A stretch of 64,000 nucleotides of DNA, taken from Proteromonas lacertae (taxonomy: Eukaryota; Sar; Bigyra; Opalinata; Proteromonadidae). Positions 46,845 through 58,827 of this stretch are shown here, piece after piece. Numbering within the stretch: position 1 is the first letter of the stretch; each line of letters opens with the position of its first letter. The stretch covers positions 186,001-250,000 of the forward strand of contig NGBS01001164.1 of NCBI GenBank assembly GCA_002245135.1, written 5' to 3'. Position numbers and translations under genes: made by a program. Below the pieces are notes generated by a model, which was not told the origin of the DNA, ran no database searches, and worked only from the letters and a program-made list of their open reading frames with translations.

Positions 46845-48869
46845 TATACTATTTTCATATAATCTAATTGAATCATTAGTTATTTGAACAAAATATTGTC
46901 CTTCCATCATTACACCTGCATCTAATGTGGCACAATCCAATCTAAAAGCAGTTTTATCATTGCCTAAATCTTCAGCTTCACCATCATTCCATTTCATATA
47001 GATTGATCTATTATGTAAACTAAATAACAAATATGTTTCATTTGGAATTCCTTCATCATCAGTCTAACAATAATAATTATTATTATTATATATTTATACA
47101 TCAGCACTACATAATGTCCAAACACCTGTACATTCCTTCCACTCCATTGTGGAAATAACTTTAGCTTGTAAACCATTCGTTATTTTACCAACTGATCCTT
47201 TACTTGAATAAGATAATGTACTAATAAAATGTTGTGATTCAAATGGTGGTAAATATTTCTTATCTGATACATTATTAAATGATGAAATTGGTGATAAATT
47301 GTGTATAAAATCTGCAACTTCGAAATCTAATTCACCCTATTAAAAGTATAAACATATATAAAATAAATAAATACATTTTCTATTTTGTAATGTAACAGAA
47401 TAGAATTCTCTAATCTCGATCCAATGAATATATAATTATCACCTAATTTACACATTTGTGTTGGTATTGAAGAAGCACCAATCTTTTTAATCGAAAATGA
47501 AGAAACTGTATCTTCAGCAACTTCTAAATTTATTGCATATAACTATAAATATATAAATAAATAAATAAATATATATATATATATATGAATTATTATATAT
47601 AATACATCTCCTGCTCCAGTTCCTAGCAATACTAAATTAGATCTCAAATATAAAGCCACTTCACCATATAATGATATATTCAAATTATCAGGGTTATTAT
47701 GAATTACATATCTCTCTTTATCAATTACTAAATCACTATAACCATTCAATGATAATATATAAAACTGTGAGAAATGACAATATATTACCAAAGATGGTGA
47801 AAATAGCAACAAACCATTACAAGGTGGAGGTAATGGATAAAGGGAACTACAATTATAAGGTAATTTATCAAAACTAAATATCTTTGGAACTTTCAATATT
47901 GAATTCATTAACTGAATAGCTGTTATTTTACAAGATATGTTATTATCATTGACTGACATTAATCCACAAGTAGTTGCTGCTGGTTTTAATTGCTGTAATA
48001 TAACTAATGTTGGATAGTCAAATCCATAAAGAAATGTATAATCCAATACAAGTCCTGGAAGTAACAATTCTTCACTTAAATCTATAATTTTGATTATTCC
48101 CTTTCGTGTTTTTCTTCTTCTTTTATTATTATTGTTGTTGTTGTTTGGATTAAAAACTTCTCCGATTTCTATATCATTTTGTTGTTGTTGTTGTTGTTGT
48201 ATTTCTTCATTATCATCATCATCTTCTCCTTCTTCTTCTATTCTATTCTCTTCTTCATCGTCCCTTTCTAGAATCAATGGAATAACTACTAATTGATATC
48301 CATAGATCAAGCCAATGGCATATTGAGAGGTAGGATCTATTTTGAAAGTTAAATTACATGCTTTATCACTGAATGAACGATGCCCTCTTGTATATCCTGA
48401 TGGATTATCTGCATCTATTGATAATTAAAAAAATTAATAAATTATACCTAGAGTCACTCTTTCTTCAAAATTATATAATTGAATTGTATTTATTTGGCAA
48501 GTATCTGGGTTATAGCCAACAACTGATGCTTTTCCTTCTCCAAATGTAAGTAATAACATATCTCTGGTTGTCTCCTTTGTTTTTAAAAGTGGAGTAGATT
48601 TAATAACACTCATTGATGTTATAATTCCATTAATGTGGCACGAACATCTTAAAATCAAAGAGGTTGTTGGTTCTTCCATCTATTGCATAAATAAAACTAT
48701 ATAATAATACTTGATCAACATCTACTTGCGTTAAACTATAAATTTCCAATTCAGAAGCTTTTCCTACAATCAAATTAGTCTCATCACAAGCTATAAAGCT
48801 ACCAGTAGCTGCAAATTCTACTCCAGTAGTTGGATTTATTTCTTTATAAATTGCGTATAAATTATTCAT
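44012..48869 (-). CDS. CPSF1: Cleavage and polyadenylation specificity factor subunit 1 (CPSF160)
   Basis: About ten exons encode roughly 1490 residues, close to the 1440 of the human protein. It starts MNNLYAIYKEINPTTGVEFA. It continues with TFLYGFDYPTLVILQQLKP, the SFDKLPYNCSSLYPLPPP block and the beta-propeller C segment YELRVYNGNNWEI. The C-terminus has KRLYVLQGVLRN, GVNPKEFRN, IIDGCLIWRY and AIGSTPETIIETLRFID. All match CPSF160/Cft1. This three-propeller protein scaffolds the polyadenylation-signal recognition module with CPSF30 and WDR33. A Gln run coded by CAA repeats lies near 48180-48200 beside an Asp/Glu linker, and one intron (46800-46849) is nearly all ATT repeats. Individual exon limits in the middle third are approximate. 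It lies tail-to-tail with the Hsp110-Tudor gene. Confidence 0.93.
46801..46843. repeat. TAA/ATT trinucleotide microsatellite within a CPSF1 intron
   Basis: About 14 uninterrupted TAA units fill almost the whole 50-nt intron between GTATAT and TTAG on the minus strand. Length change here would alter only intron size. Confidence 0.9.
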
Positions 48870-48937
48870 CAGCTTTAGCAAATAAAATCAAAAAATGAAA
48901 TGAATTATAGAAATAAATCCGTTTCATCTTGTTTTGA

Positions 48938-50698
48938 ATGTCTTTTTTTGAGTATTGCAAATGTTGTAAAATAAATCATAACAATAAAAACTATAAATTT
49001 CAAAAGACTCACAAAGAAAAAGTTGAAATGTTCTTTAAGAAAGCAGAAAATAAAATATCAGATATAAAGTTCTTCATGGAAGATGCTATTAACTATAGAA
49101 CAGATTCTCAAAGCGAATTTTGGTGTTCTTTTTGTGGAACTTGTACAAAAGATGATAAACAACTACCTTTGTATATCTAATTCGTTATACATTTAGTTTT
49201 CAAACAATAAAACATTTAGCATCGGATGAACACAAAAAATCAACTAGAGAGTTTTTAGATAAATACATTTTCGTCTATAAGCCAATTCCGGATAATCTAC
49301 TACATTATAAAGATATAGGATTATATACAATAGATCAAACTAAACGAAGTCAAGTATATATGTTTGTTTATATTGTAAATAGTATATTCAAAAATGTCAT
49401 AATGAAGCAGAAGAAAGAGTGTATAAGAATGAAGAACAAGAAAATATAAAGAAACAAATAGAAGAAACAGATGAAGGTAAAGCTTATTTAGAAGCATTAA
49501 AAAGCAATAAATCATTTCAAGAATATTTAGATAAAGAAGAAAAGAAGAAAATAGAACCAAATAAAATAGAACATAATGACTATTCAAATAGATTAAGATT
49601 ATCATTTACTACAATGAATCCAATGGAAGTATTTCCTAATGGATGTAAAATCAAAACTGTACATAATAATAAACATAATATATATCCTAATAATTTTATA
49701 TTCTTTTTTCTTTACTTTTTTTCTTTTTCTTTTTCATCTTATTGTTATTTTATAAATCTGATGATATTTAATATTTCTTTAACTATTTAACAATATTACT
49801 ATTAATATTCATATAATATATTTATCAACAGAAAGTCACTGAAAGTGGAATTGAACAGAATCCTTGTGGTAGAAACAATAAAGGTGAGAGAGTATGGGGA
49901 GGTGGAATTATTCCATTAAGAAGAACTAGTGAATGGATTCCTTGGCCAATTGATATTGTATTATTAGAACAAAGTAAAAAGAAAATGGAACTAGAGAAGA
50001 AGAAAGAAAAAGAGAAAGAGAAGGAAGAAGAAATAGAGAAAGAAACAACTTTTGTTACTAGTCTAGCCAGAGGAGAAGGTTTATCAGTTGTATATTATTA
50101 TTATTATCATTTTATTATCTGTTTAATAGATTAAACTGAAAACAAAAGTTGATTTGAAAGACAATGTATATAATGAAGATGCTATACCACCTTGGTTGCA
50201 AGAACAACCAGATAATAGTGAGTTAGAAAAGAATAAGAAATTAGCAGAAACTTGGGAAAATATAAGAAAGAAATTGCAAGAAGAAAAGAAAGCAAAACAA
50301 GATAAAAGATATAAAAAGAAGTTTAGATTAGCAGATATTGGAATTAATAAAGATGAAGAAGCGAATAAAAATTGGTTGCCAAATTTTGGCTCCAGTATGG
50401 AAGAATAATGCAAGAGGTAAAAGTAGGATAGATTTCATCAGTGAAATAGGCATATTATAAACCACCTCCTAGAAAGGATGTTAGTAAAGTAAATGATAGT
50501 AATAATGAAGAAGAAGAATATGATGAAAAAGAGACAGGAAGAAATGCTGGTAGTAGAGAAATTAATACTGAATTTGGTGATTTAATTAGAAGAGATAATT
50601 TGGGAAATACTGTTTTTGAGCAGAATACAGTATTGTCACAACAAAAGGATATGTTAAGAAAGAAATTTAAACAACAACAACTTCAAAAGAAGAAATGA
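48938..50698 (+). CDS. CENATAC (CCDC84) homologue, splicing-related zinc-finger protein
   Basis: Exons 48938-49170, 49197-49353, 49383-49658, 49832-50090 (approx.) and a C-terminal part to 50698. The N-terminus has two C2H2-like fingers: YCKCCKINHNNKNYKFQKTH, and WCSFCGT with KHLASDEHKK. The C-terminus keeps EDAIPPWLQEQ and NWLPNFG followed by VWKNNAR, the conserved end blocks of CENATAC. In animals and plants CENATAC binds the U4atac/U6atac snRNP and is needed for splicing of some minor (U12-type) introns. Introns are mostly 26-43 nt, but one (49659-49831) is 173 nt. Between 50390 and 50465 the conserved NFG-VW segment lies in a different frame from what precedes and follows. I found no GT-AG intron that fixes both junctions, so the last exon may hold real frame breaks or sequence errors. 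Confidence 0.72.
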
Positions 50699-50836
50699 TT
50701 ATTTAATTTATACTTGTATTTTCTTTTATTGTTAATATTCTAATGCAATATGATTTAATAAAAACAAAAAATAACATAACATGTCAAAGATTTTTCTGCC
50801 AAGAAATTGGATTTTTAAGTCGTTTTTGTGTGTTTA

Positions 50837-53535
50837 ATGAACATTGAATCGACATTTAACCTTTATGTGCATATAGATTCACTCAGGAACATCGGATTGT
50901 TAGGATGTGGGTATTATATATCAGGATATAACGCATTAGAATCTATTTCATGAAATTTAAACTAAACTATTTAGGAAAATATAAAATAGCTCAAACATTC
51001 TCTGAGCCAATATCAGAGAAGATTTGGATATTCAACCAACCTTACACAAGAGGAATGTCTGGTCCAGTTGATCATACGATGGTTGTTGAAGATAATAAAG
51101 TGTTTTGCACTTCAAGAATTATAGTAAGAAGTTTAGAAGAGTATTCAGTGTTGAGGGAAGGTTGTGAATGGTCAATTACTGTTCCTTGCTCAGAAATAAA
51201 ATATACAAGTATTGAAATAATAGCTGAGCTGTATTATTCTCCAATAAAAGGAATAGATACAATAGTCCCAACTGCTCCACCAAAAGTATTGAATAATTAT
51301 ATAAAAAATAATAGGTTGTTTCAACAGTAACATATTTAATCCCATCACTAGATCCTCCTTATGTGCAAGAAGCATATCCTCTATTCTTCAAACATCCATA
51401 TTACTGTTATATACCACTATCAATTCATTGTGTATGTTGTGATGTTGATTTAGATTTTATTCAATATCCATCTCCATCAATATCACCTACACCATCACTG
51501 CAGAACCAACAATTATTACAATCATCATCATCATCTTCTTCTTCTTCATTATCAGCAACAGCTGGAAGGACATCTCCATTAAATCAACCATTTGTAATTA
51601 CAAAAGAAATATATGATCAATTACATGATATATTACAGAATTTAATGGATATTCCGTTTTATATATTTCATAATAAAATAAAAAGAATAATACAAGTATA
51701 TATATATATATATATTAAAATATAGACTATTGTTCCACCAGTTTATCTCAAAGACTATGAAGATATAACGAATGATACTAATCCAGTATTTCTACCACAA
51801 CCACCAATAGTATTATCATCAGATGGGAAAGATAGATTGAAAGATGATATTATATTATACCGTGATCATTTATTAGTAAGAATCAATACACTTTGGTCTT
51901 ATTATAAAAGATTATTGAAAGAATTTCCTCTTCCTTTTTACACTTATTTAGAACAACATTGGAAAGAATTAATAAAGAAGAGTTATTCAGAATATGTGAA
52001 AGTTTATAATTATAATCATGATGATTTGATGAGTGGAAATGTATATTATATATATATATATACTTTGTGTATCTTTTTTAAACTTACTATATTTTTAACA
52101 AAACTGAAAGTAAGTTCATTTTTTTACTTAATGGGTTTATTTCTTGCTATACTCTATTTACTCTGGTTTCTTGATTATTCTCCTGCTATTTTCTATTTAT
52201 TATTTCATTGTTAGAGTGATACAACAAAAGCTCAACATTTATTAGAAATTGAACATATTCGATCATCACATAAACCATTTGAGATGGATGTATTTTGTGA
52301 TGATTATGTTCAAGAGATCAGGCATGTACTTCTTAAACAAGTATATCCAGGTGTAGATGCTAAAGAACTACTTAATCCTGAAGAATCTTCACATCATGAA
52401 ATGGTATTATGTTCATATTGTAATATGTCCAATTGGAATAAAGTTACTCATTGTAATGGATGTAGAACCCCATTCTTGGTTTTACCTTCAAGATATCATG
52501 TAGTTGTGTTGTTACATGGATTTCAAGGGAATAGAAATGATTTAAGAGGATTTAGAAATGAATTGGAATTATTATCTCCCAATTTGGTGTTTATAATGTG
52601 TAGTTCTTACAGTAAATGTTCAGAAGGACCAATCAAGAAGTCAGGAGAATTAGCTGTGAAAGAAGTATATATTATATTATATTATATATTATAATGATAT
52701 AGGTTATTGATAGAATAACTCATTTCTGCGGAAAAGGATTGGAAAAGTTAGGTATGAATTATTTATAAATCCTAATTTGAGTTGATTTACAGTCAGCTAG
52801 TGTGCCCGAGTTGGTCCAAGGGGCCAGACTTAAGATCTGGTGTGTTCAGTCACTCGTGGGTTCAAACCCCACCGCTAGCAAATTCTTTTTTCTTTTTTTT
52901 CTTGTTCAATACTTATTATTTTATAGAAAAGATATCATTTATTGGACATTCATTAGGTGGCATTTTAGCCAGGTATATAGTTCAACATAACTCCTTTGCA
53001 CCGTTGAGATATTACTGTGATACTTATATATCTTTATCAACCCCTCATCTTGGCAGTTTGTATGGAACACAACTCACTGGTGCAGGAATGAAAATATATC
53101 GTCTTGTAAAGAAACTAGAAGCATTAAATGAATTAGAGTTTGCAGATAATGCCAATATTCAGGATACATTCTTGTATAAATTAAATCAACAACCATCTTT
53201 CAAATATTTTAAAAGAATTATCTTGGTTTCATCTCCTTATGATGATTATGTTCCATACAGTAGTAGTCGTATAGAAAGAGGCAATTTAACAGATCACAAT
53301 TATAGTGTAATGGTAGAGAATTTATTGAAAGAAATACCAGCTACTACAACACTGATGAGATATGATATTGGATTTTATGTATATTTATATAATATTAATA
53401 TAATTAAATTATTATAAATAGTTGAAAGAAATGAATGTTGATTATCTTATCGGCCGAGCTGCTCATATTGAACTGATTTCCAATGCTCAGTTTATCTCTC
53501 AATTTGTAGACGACATTATTCAATATTTTACTTAA
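50837..53535 (+). CDS. FAM135-like protein with DUF676 serine-lipase domain
   Basis: Eight exons joined around introns 50911-50939, 51286-51314, 51696-51725, 52041-52214, 52665-52702, 52752-52926 and 53379-53421 give 726 residues. The N-terminal domain (LYVHIDSLRNIGLLGCGIYF) matches the start of FAM135. The middle has a Ser-rich linker and a CSYCNMSNWNKVTHCNGC zinc knuckle. The C-terminal alpha/beta-hydrolase has VVVLLHGFQGNRNDLRGF, the nucleophile elbow FIGHSLGGILARY, SLSTPHLGSLYG and LVSSPYDDYVPYSSSRIE. A His in NLTDHNYSVM could complete the triad. The natural substrate of FAM135 is not established; a lipid or acyl ester is likely. Two introns are far longer than the local norm, and one contains a tRNA gene. 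The zinc knuckle is not a usual FAM135 part as far as I know. Confidence 0.88.
52796..52880 (+). tRNA. tRNA-Leu (anticodon UAA), nested in an intron of the FAM135 gene
   Basis: Class II tRNA of 85 nt. The acceptor stem GCTAGTG pairs with CGCTAGC (one G-U), with discriminator A at 52880. The D-arm begins CCCGAGTTGG. The anticodon stem CCAGA/TCTGG encloses loop CTTAAGA with anticodon TAA. A long variable arm precedes the T-arm GTGGG-TTCAAAC-CCCAC. Boxes A and B (GGTTCAAACCC) are intact, and T-runs follow at 52885-52900 as a Pol III terminator. No tRNA intron. It lies on the same strand as, and wholly within, the 52752-52926 intron of the FAM135 gene. Confidence 0.95.
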
Positions 53536-53732
53536 ACCTTATAGATTTAGTTTTTTATTGTGTGTTTTATGGGATATTTCAAAGACTGTTATTTACGGTT
53601 TTAAAAATTCAAAAATCGTCAGTTACAAATTTTAAAAAGTGATTTTCTCTTTCACTTCTTCCTGGCAACTTTGATTTTATTTTGACTGATACTATATTAT
53701 TTATTAGATTTTATATTATCTTTTAAAAGAAA

Positions 53733-55228
53733 ATGAGCGAGAAAGGTATTAATCTAGACTGTTATCTTTTGATATAGGTGAAAAACGTGGATTTTTTGGT
53801 AGTTTAATGTCAGTTTTTTCAAAAAAGAAGGCTTCTCGTATTGAACCTTCTAGTTCTCCAGTAAAACAAGCTGAGCAACAACAACAGTCAGAAAATGTTG
53901 CCCCTCCAAATACAAATCAACCTGAAAAACAACAACAACCACAGCAATCCCCTCCACCACCACAAACTCCACAGAAGCCTGTTGTATCAACAACACAAGA
54001 AACTAATAAAAAAGAACCAACACCAACAAATCAACCAACTCATAAAGGTGGTATTATTGTGGAAGTGGATGCTTTCCCATCAACTCCTCCAAATAAGCCA
54101 AAGAACAATAAATTAAGACCAACACCAGGCAGTGGAAGGAAAACTAACAGTCCTGATGTAGGTGAAGCATCTAATAATAATAATCAATCAAAAGAAGACA
54201 AAGTCTTCACAGAAGAAGAATTAAACCAATTATATGGTATGGAAACTGGTATAAAGCTAAATGCAAAGAAATGGCAATATCGTAAAGACGCATTAGATGT
54301 AATGAGAATACAATTATCCAGTAGAGCTGAGAAAAGAAAAGAAAATCCAGACGTTGATTCTGATAGTGATGAAACATTTATTCAATCTACATTATATGTA
54401 TTAAAGAAAGCAATGGAAGATCCAGTATTACCAGTATATCTAGCAACACTTGACTTATTGAAAGGATTTCTAGATTCTCACAGTAATTTAATGGTATTAG
54501 AAAATGTGAAAGATAGTATAGAGACAATAATTAAGATTTTAATAAAGAGAGTTAATAATAACAATGTTAGAATAGTTAGAGAAAGTTGTTCATCATTACT
54601 CGTCATTAGTCGTGTTAGCAAAATCAGTGGAGTTGCATTAATCAGTTCCACTTTAAACGATGATGAATTACCAATCAAAGCTAGATTAACCGTATTAAGA
54701 TTATTAATACCAGAATGTGAATTTAAGAAGAATAGTGGTTTAACATTACCAATGGTTATGGGAATAACAGTACCAGCACTTGAAATAGCTGATGATAAGA
54801 CTAGAAAAGTGGCAGTAGGTGTAGTTGTTGACTGTTATAATGTGAAAGGCGAAGCAATTTATAATTCATTAACAAGTGTAAAACCAGCATTAATGAAAAT
54901 TATACATCGTAAAATAGCTGAAGCAAGAGGTTTAACTGTTACTGGATCACAATTACCTCCTTTAGGTGGACAAAAGATGAGACCAAATACTGTAAATAAT
55001 GGTTTACCTCCATTACATGCTGGTGGTTTACCTCCTTTGAATCCAATGATGAATTCAAATATATTACCACAGAGTAACGATAGATGTACACAGAGTGCTC
55101 CTTCTTCAGATATGAATAATAATAATAATGAAAGCCCAAGTCAAAAAGATTTGAGTTATAAAAACCATTTTGATTCATTATTGGATGACCAAGATGAACA
55201 ATTGATGGATGAAATTTTGAATATGTGA
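53733..55228 (+). CDS. TOG/HEAT-like microtubule-associated protein
   Basis: Two exons (53733-53745 and 53778-55228) give 487 residues. After MSEKGEKRGFFGSLMSVFSK there is a disordered Pro/Gln/Asn-rich segment of about 130 residues. Then comes a compact helical domain of about 250 residues: KKWQYRKDALDVMRIQLSSR, PVLPVYLATLDLLKGFLD, KILIKRVNNNNVRIVRESCS, DDKTRKVAVGVVVDCY and VKPALMKIIHRKIAEA. The paired helices, the Trp in the first intra-HEAT turn and the KPALMKIIxxK ending resemble the TOG domain of CEP104 and related ciliary-tip proteins. TOG domains bind tubulin dimers. The tail ends in a short acidic helix (LDDQDEQLMDEILNM). Assignment to CEP104, TOGARAM or another TOG family cannot be settled by eye. 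Confidence 0.6.
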
Positions 55229-55387
55229 TTTTTTTTTTGATAAATTATGTTATTATTATTATATATACATATGAATTTTAATTTTTTTATCATTTTCTTT
55301 TCTTCTTAATATACAATAAAACAAAAACAATAATTTATAATAACGAATTTTTATATTTTTCTATTAATTTTGTTTTATTTATAATTA

Positions 55388-57188
55388 TTATTTTGCTATA
55401 GACACATAAGTACTCCATATTCCAATTACTGCTCCTATAACAACCATCAAAATAGCACCAATCTCATGTCCTAAACTAATTCTATACAAAAAATACAATA
55501 ATGTAATATAAATTATACTCTTCAACTTTCATATGATATAATTTAATGATATATAATCCAGGCATAATAAAACAAAGAAAAGATGAAGTTGTTCCACCTG
55601 TCACTTGAAAGACTAAATCCAATTTATTCACAAATAAAGCAATCATCAATGAAAATGCAACTAATAAAAATGATAAACCATAATGCAAAACAGCAAACTT
55701 GGTTGGGAATGTTTCATATTGATTCTCTACTTTTTCAACACCTAATACCATTGATAAGATGGAATATCTCATTGGAAATATGTTCAATGGATAAGCCATT
55801 ACTACAGCTAATGCCATACCAACATAAGCAATAACTATAACAATTTTATTAATAATATTATACTGATTAAAATAGTTATTAAGATTGGTCCATGTTTTGG
55901 GATTGTTAAATTATTAAACAAATTACCAGCAGTATCACTTGCATAAGATATATAACCAAAACATCCAATGAACAAATAAGCAATAAAACTAATTCCTAAT
56001 GATCTGACTGTTACTTTTTTCATTCCTATTTAATATATTATTCATTATCATATAAATATACTTGTTTCTGATGTTCTTTCCAATTCACTTTGTATTTGAA
56101 ACACATTCACTTGACTTGTATAGGAAAACATAATAACCGGTAATGCTTTAAACATTTGAAGATCAAATTTGAAATAATCAATTTCTTTTAAATGAGAAAC
56201 AAAATCATTAGATAACTATAATTATCAATAAAATAAATAATATTATATAAATAAATACAGATATGATTGTAGTTAACAAAATCAAATATAAAATCATTAT
56301 AATTCCAGATAAGGAGGTAAATCTTAAGTTATTAATTCGAACCATCAATGATAATGGTAAAACAAATATTAATGTAAATATGATCGTTACAGATGTTCTA
56401 TTAAAAAATGATGAAGTTTCTTGTAACATATCAATAATTGGTTTTAATATATCACCAATAGCTACCATATAACTAACACAAGTTCCAAAACAGAATAATA
56501 TAATACAAATCTCTACAATATATCCCATTAAATGATTAAATAGAAAAACGGATAATTCTTCATAACTTCCACATTGAGTGACTTTTCTGGCTCTTAATAA
56601 GTAATATATTGATAATATAGTGGCGAAGTAACCAATCATTAAATAGATCATACCTAATGTCAAGCCGGCTTGAGATATTGCTTTTGGTAATGCTAAACAA
56701 CCAGCTCCTAAAGTGGCTGAACATAGATTGAATATTGCACCTTTTAATGAACCACTACGAAACATGTGACTGCATTTACTAACTGGTTTTTCTTCTACTT
56801 CAACTGGAGATGTTGGCTCTATATATATTGATTAACACTTTTATACCTATTGTGTCTAATTCACTTGGATCTACTTGGACTTTCTGTAATGCAAATATAT
56901 CTGGAGCAATTATTACAGGAGAATATAAATATTAAGAAATATATATATATATATATATATATAGATAGATAAGTAATAAGAAAAGAAAGATATCACAAAG
57001 TGTTTGCTCTTCTTTTCAGATCTTACAGTGGGTATTAGTTCAGTAGTAAGGTTAATAGTTAAGAAAAATAAGTGAATAAACACAATTTAGGATATATATG
57101 CTTCTGATTTTATACTTCTAAGAGGTGACTTTCCTAGACGATTCATTTCTCCAGCAGACAGTATTCTGTGATATGATACGTTTGACAT
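55388..57188 (-). CDS. SLC38/AAAP-family amino-acid transporter
   Basis: The chosen start is MSNVSYHRILSAGE (ATG at 57188). A 215-nt intron (56901-57115) and a small N-terminal exon lead to MFRSGSLKGAIFNLCSATLG, AGCLALPKAISQAGLTLGM and about eleven hydrophobic helices. Later blocks are LPVIMFSYTSQVNVFQIQSE, SLGISFIAYLFIGCFGYISY, MAYPLNIFPMRYSILSMV and GGTTSSFLCFIMPGLYI. These are typical of SLC38 and related amino-acid/auxin permeases, which move neutral amino acids with Na+ or H+. The long first intron was chosen because it alone joins the upstream 24-codon exon in phase. A further ATG at 57272 could extend the protein by 28 codons. CAAGCTT elements lie 45-60 bp before the chosen ATG. Small introns include 55482-55518. 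Confidence 0.85.
56940..56963. repeat. TA dinucleotide run with adjacent GATA units, in the long SLC38 intron
   Basis: About a dozen TA units are followed by two GATA units. The run sits in the middle of the 215-nt intron, so it has no coding effect. Confidence 0.8.
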
Positions 57189-57232
57189 TATTTCCCAACT
57201 GTCGTAAAAAGAAAGAAATTGTATTAGGATTT

Positions 57233-57246
57233 CAAGCTTAAAGCTT
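57233..57246. promoter_or_regulatory. CAAGCTT element pair upstream of SLC38 gene
   Basis: CAAGCTT and AAGCTT overlap-adjacent copies (57233-57239 and 57241-57246) lie about 45-60 bp before the minus-strand ATG at 57188, at the same distance as in the other genes with this element. Confidence 0.35.
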
Positions 57247-57371
57247 GGTTTGATTAGATTTGTGTCACACATTCTTTTTCATTTATTGGAAGATATGCTT
57301 ATTATGTTGAAAAGCAAATATCAAATAAAACAATAATGCATCATTAACACAATAAATAGCAAAAAAATTAT

Positions 57372-58784
57372 CTACAATTCACTATATCTACGAATTATCT
57401 ATATTTAAATATTACATAATAAATTATACTTGCTCTGTCAAAGCTAATGTATCTACAAAACTATCGTCATCCAAACCATATTTATTGTATTGATGAAAAT
57501 ATGCTTTGCTTGAATACATCTCATAGAACTTATCTAGTTTGCATTGTAAAGAAGGAACCATATTCTGTGAATTAGATATCATTGTTGCAGAAATTGGAAA
57601 AGTACCAAGCGATATTGATGAACCATAAGCATGAAATGGTTCTTTATTGAATTTACAGTATGATTTAATATTTGTCTTGTAAAAACAATCTAAATTAACT
57701 TGCTGATAATCTTTACCTCTCAAATATAGTATATTAGCAATTGTTTTAGATGGATTTGGAAAATAACTGTTAGGCAATTTTAGATCAATATAATTGTTGG
57801 ATTGGATTAATTTATCTACTCTTTTTATAAGAAAATCCCATGTAAAATTACTATAGATTATATATTATTATATATAAATACTTAAAATCTTTAAGATAAT
57901 CTGCACTTTGAGGAACTTGTCTGATTGTATACAATTTATAAAAATTATTAAATGATAATTGACTTATCATTTCATTAATATGATGAACATGAGGATATTT
58001 CTAATAATAACAATATAATAATAATATATACAGAAATTAAGAATGAAGGTAATATAAAATTAGCTATTTGTTTAACCAATATATCATTTATATCATACAA
58101 TGATGGTCTATCATTATGTAATAATTTAGTGGCTATTTCTAACGCATGATCATTGTACAGTATTAAGATTCCATCGGAGGCACTATATAAATGTGTTATT
58201 GTGAATAATGTATTGTAATTTTGAACTATAATTTCGCCAACTTCAAATCCCCATACGATTATATTTAGTATTGAAATAAGTGGATATTCTTCATGAAAAT
58301 ATTCTGTTAAATATGTTCCTAATCCTGCACCTGTGCCACCTGAAGAACTATGTATCAGAATAAACTGAGTTACATTTCCTATTTCATCTAATGTCTATTT
58401 AATTATTGAATTGGTATAATTAATACTTTTTTTACTATTTTGGATATTTGTTTTATATGTTTTGGCCCATTTATACTATATCCTAAAGCCCAATTATTAC
58501 CAGATCCTGCATCTGCACAATAAGTCCTAGATTTTGAAAAAACAAATGGCTTTCTTTGTGAAATATAACTATTAATTACTTTCGGTTCCATATCAATTAA
58601 TATAGCATTTGCAACTAATTTTGTATTTGTTTTATCATTCATTTTCTGAAACAATACTGGATTCTGACAATATAACTAAAATTATCTATACTTCTTCGTC
58701 TTTCAAATATTCATAAATAAAATCAAATAATTGCATGCCCAACTGATTGCCACATTGCCCTATTTGAAACAAAAGAATTGACAT
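57372..58784 (-). CDS. TUBD1: Delta-tubulin
   Basis: The gene starts MSILLFQIGQCGNQLGMQLF at 58784 and ends with TAG at 57372. Delta-specific blocks are AILIDMEPKVINSY, GSGNNWALGYSINGPKH, the GTP loop SSSGGTGAGLGTY, VGEIIVQNYNTLFTITHLYS, ILYLRGKDYQQ, and the C-terminal KAYFHQYNKYGLDDDSFVDT. The last short exon (IIRRYSEL) lies after a 31-nt intron (57399-57429). Delta-tubulin is needed for the C-tubule of triplet microtubules in basal bodies. Together with the zeta-like tubulin at 19.3-20.8 kb it predicts triplet basal bodies in this organism. The start codon is only 43 bp from the divergent pseudokinase-LRR copy C. Gene structure in the central third is approximate. Confidence 0.92.
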
Positions 58785-58827
58785 TTGCTTGATGTAATTC
58801 AAGCCATATTATGTTTTGAAGAAGTTT
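58785..58827. promoter_or_regulatory. 43-bp divergent intergenic region, delta-tubulin / pseudokinase-LRR copy C
   Basis: The two start codons (58784 minus, 58828 plus) are separated by 43 bp, which must hold both 5' leaders and any shared promoter. It contains a TTCAAGCC stretch but no AAGCTT. Confidence 0.5.

Noticed and set aside
52041-52214. Additional transmembrane exon in the FAM135 gene
   Set aside because: The segment is open for a while and hydrophobic, but it ends in a stop before the acceptor and the flanking exons join in phase without it.
57087-57272. Separate small minus-strand gene
   Set aside because: Its reading frame joins in phase, through a GTATAA...CAG intron of 215 nt, to the N-terminus of the SLC38 transporter, so it is treated as the first exon.
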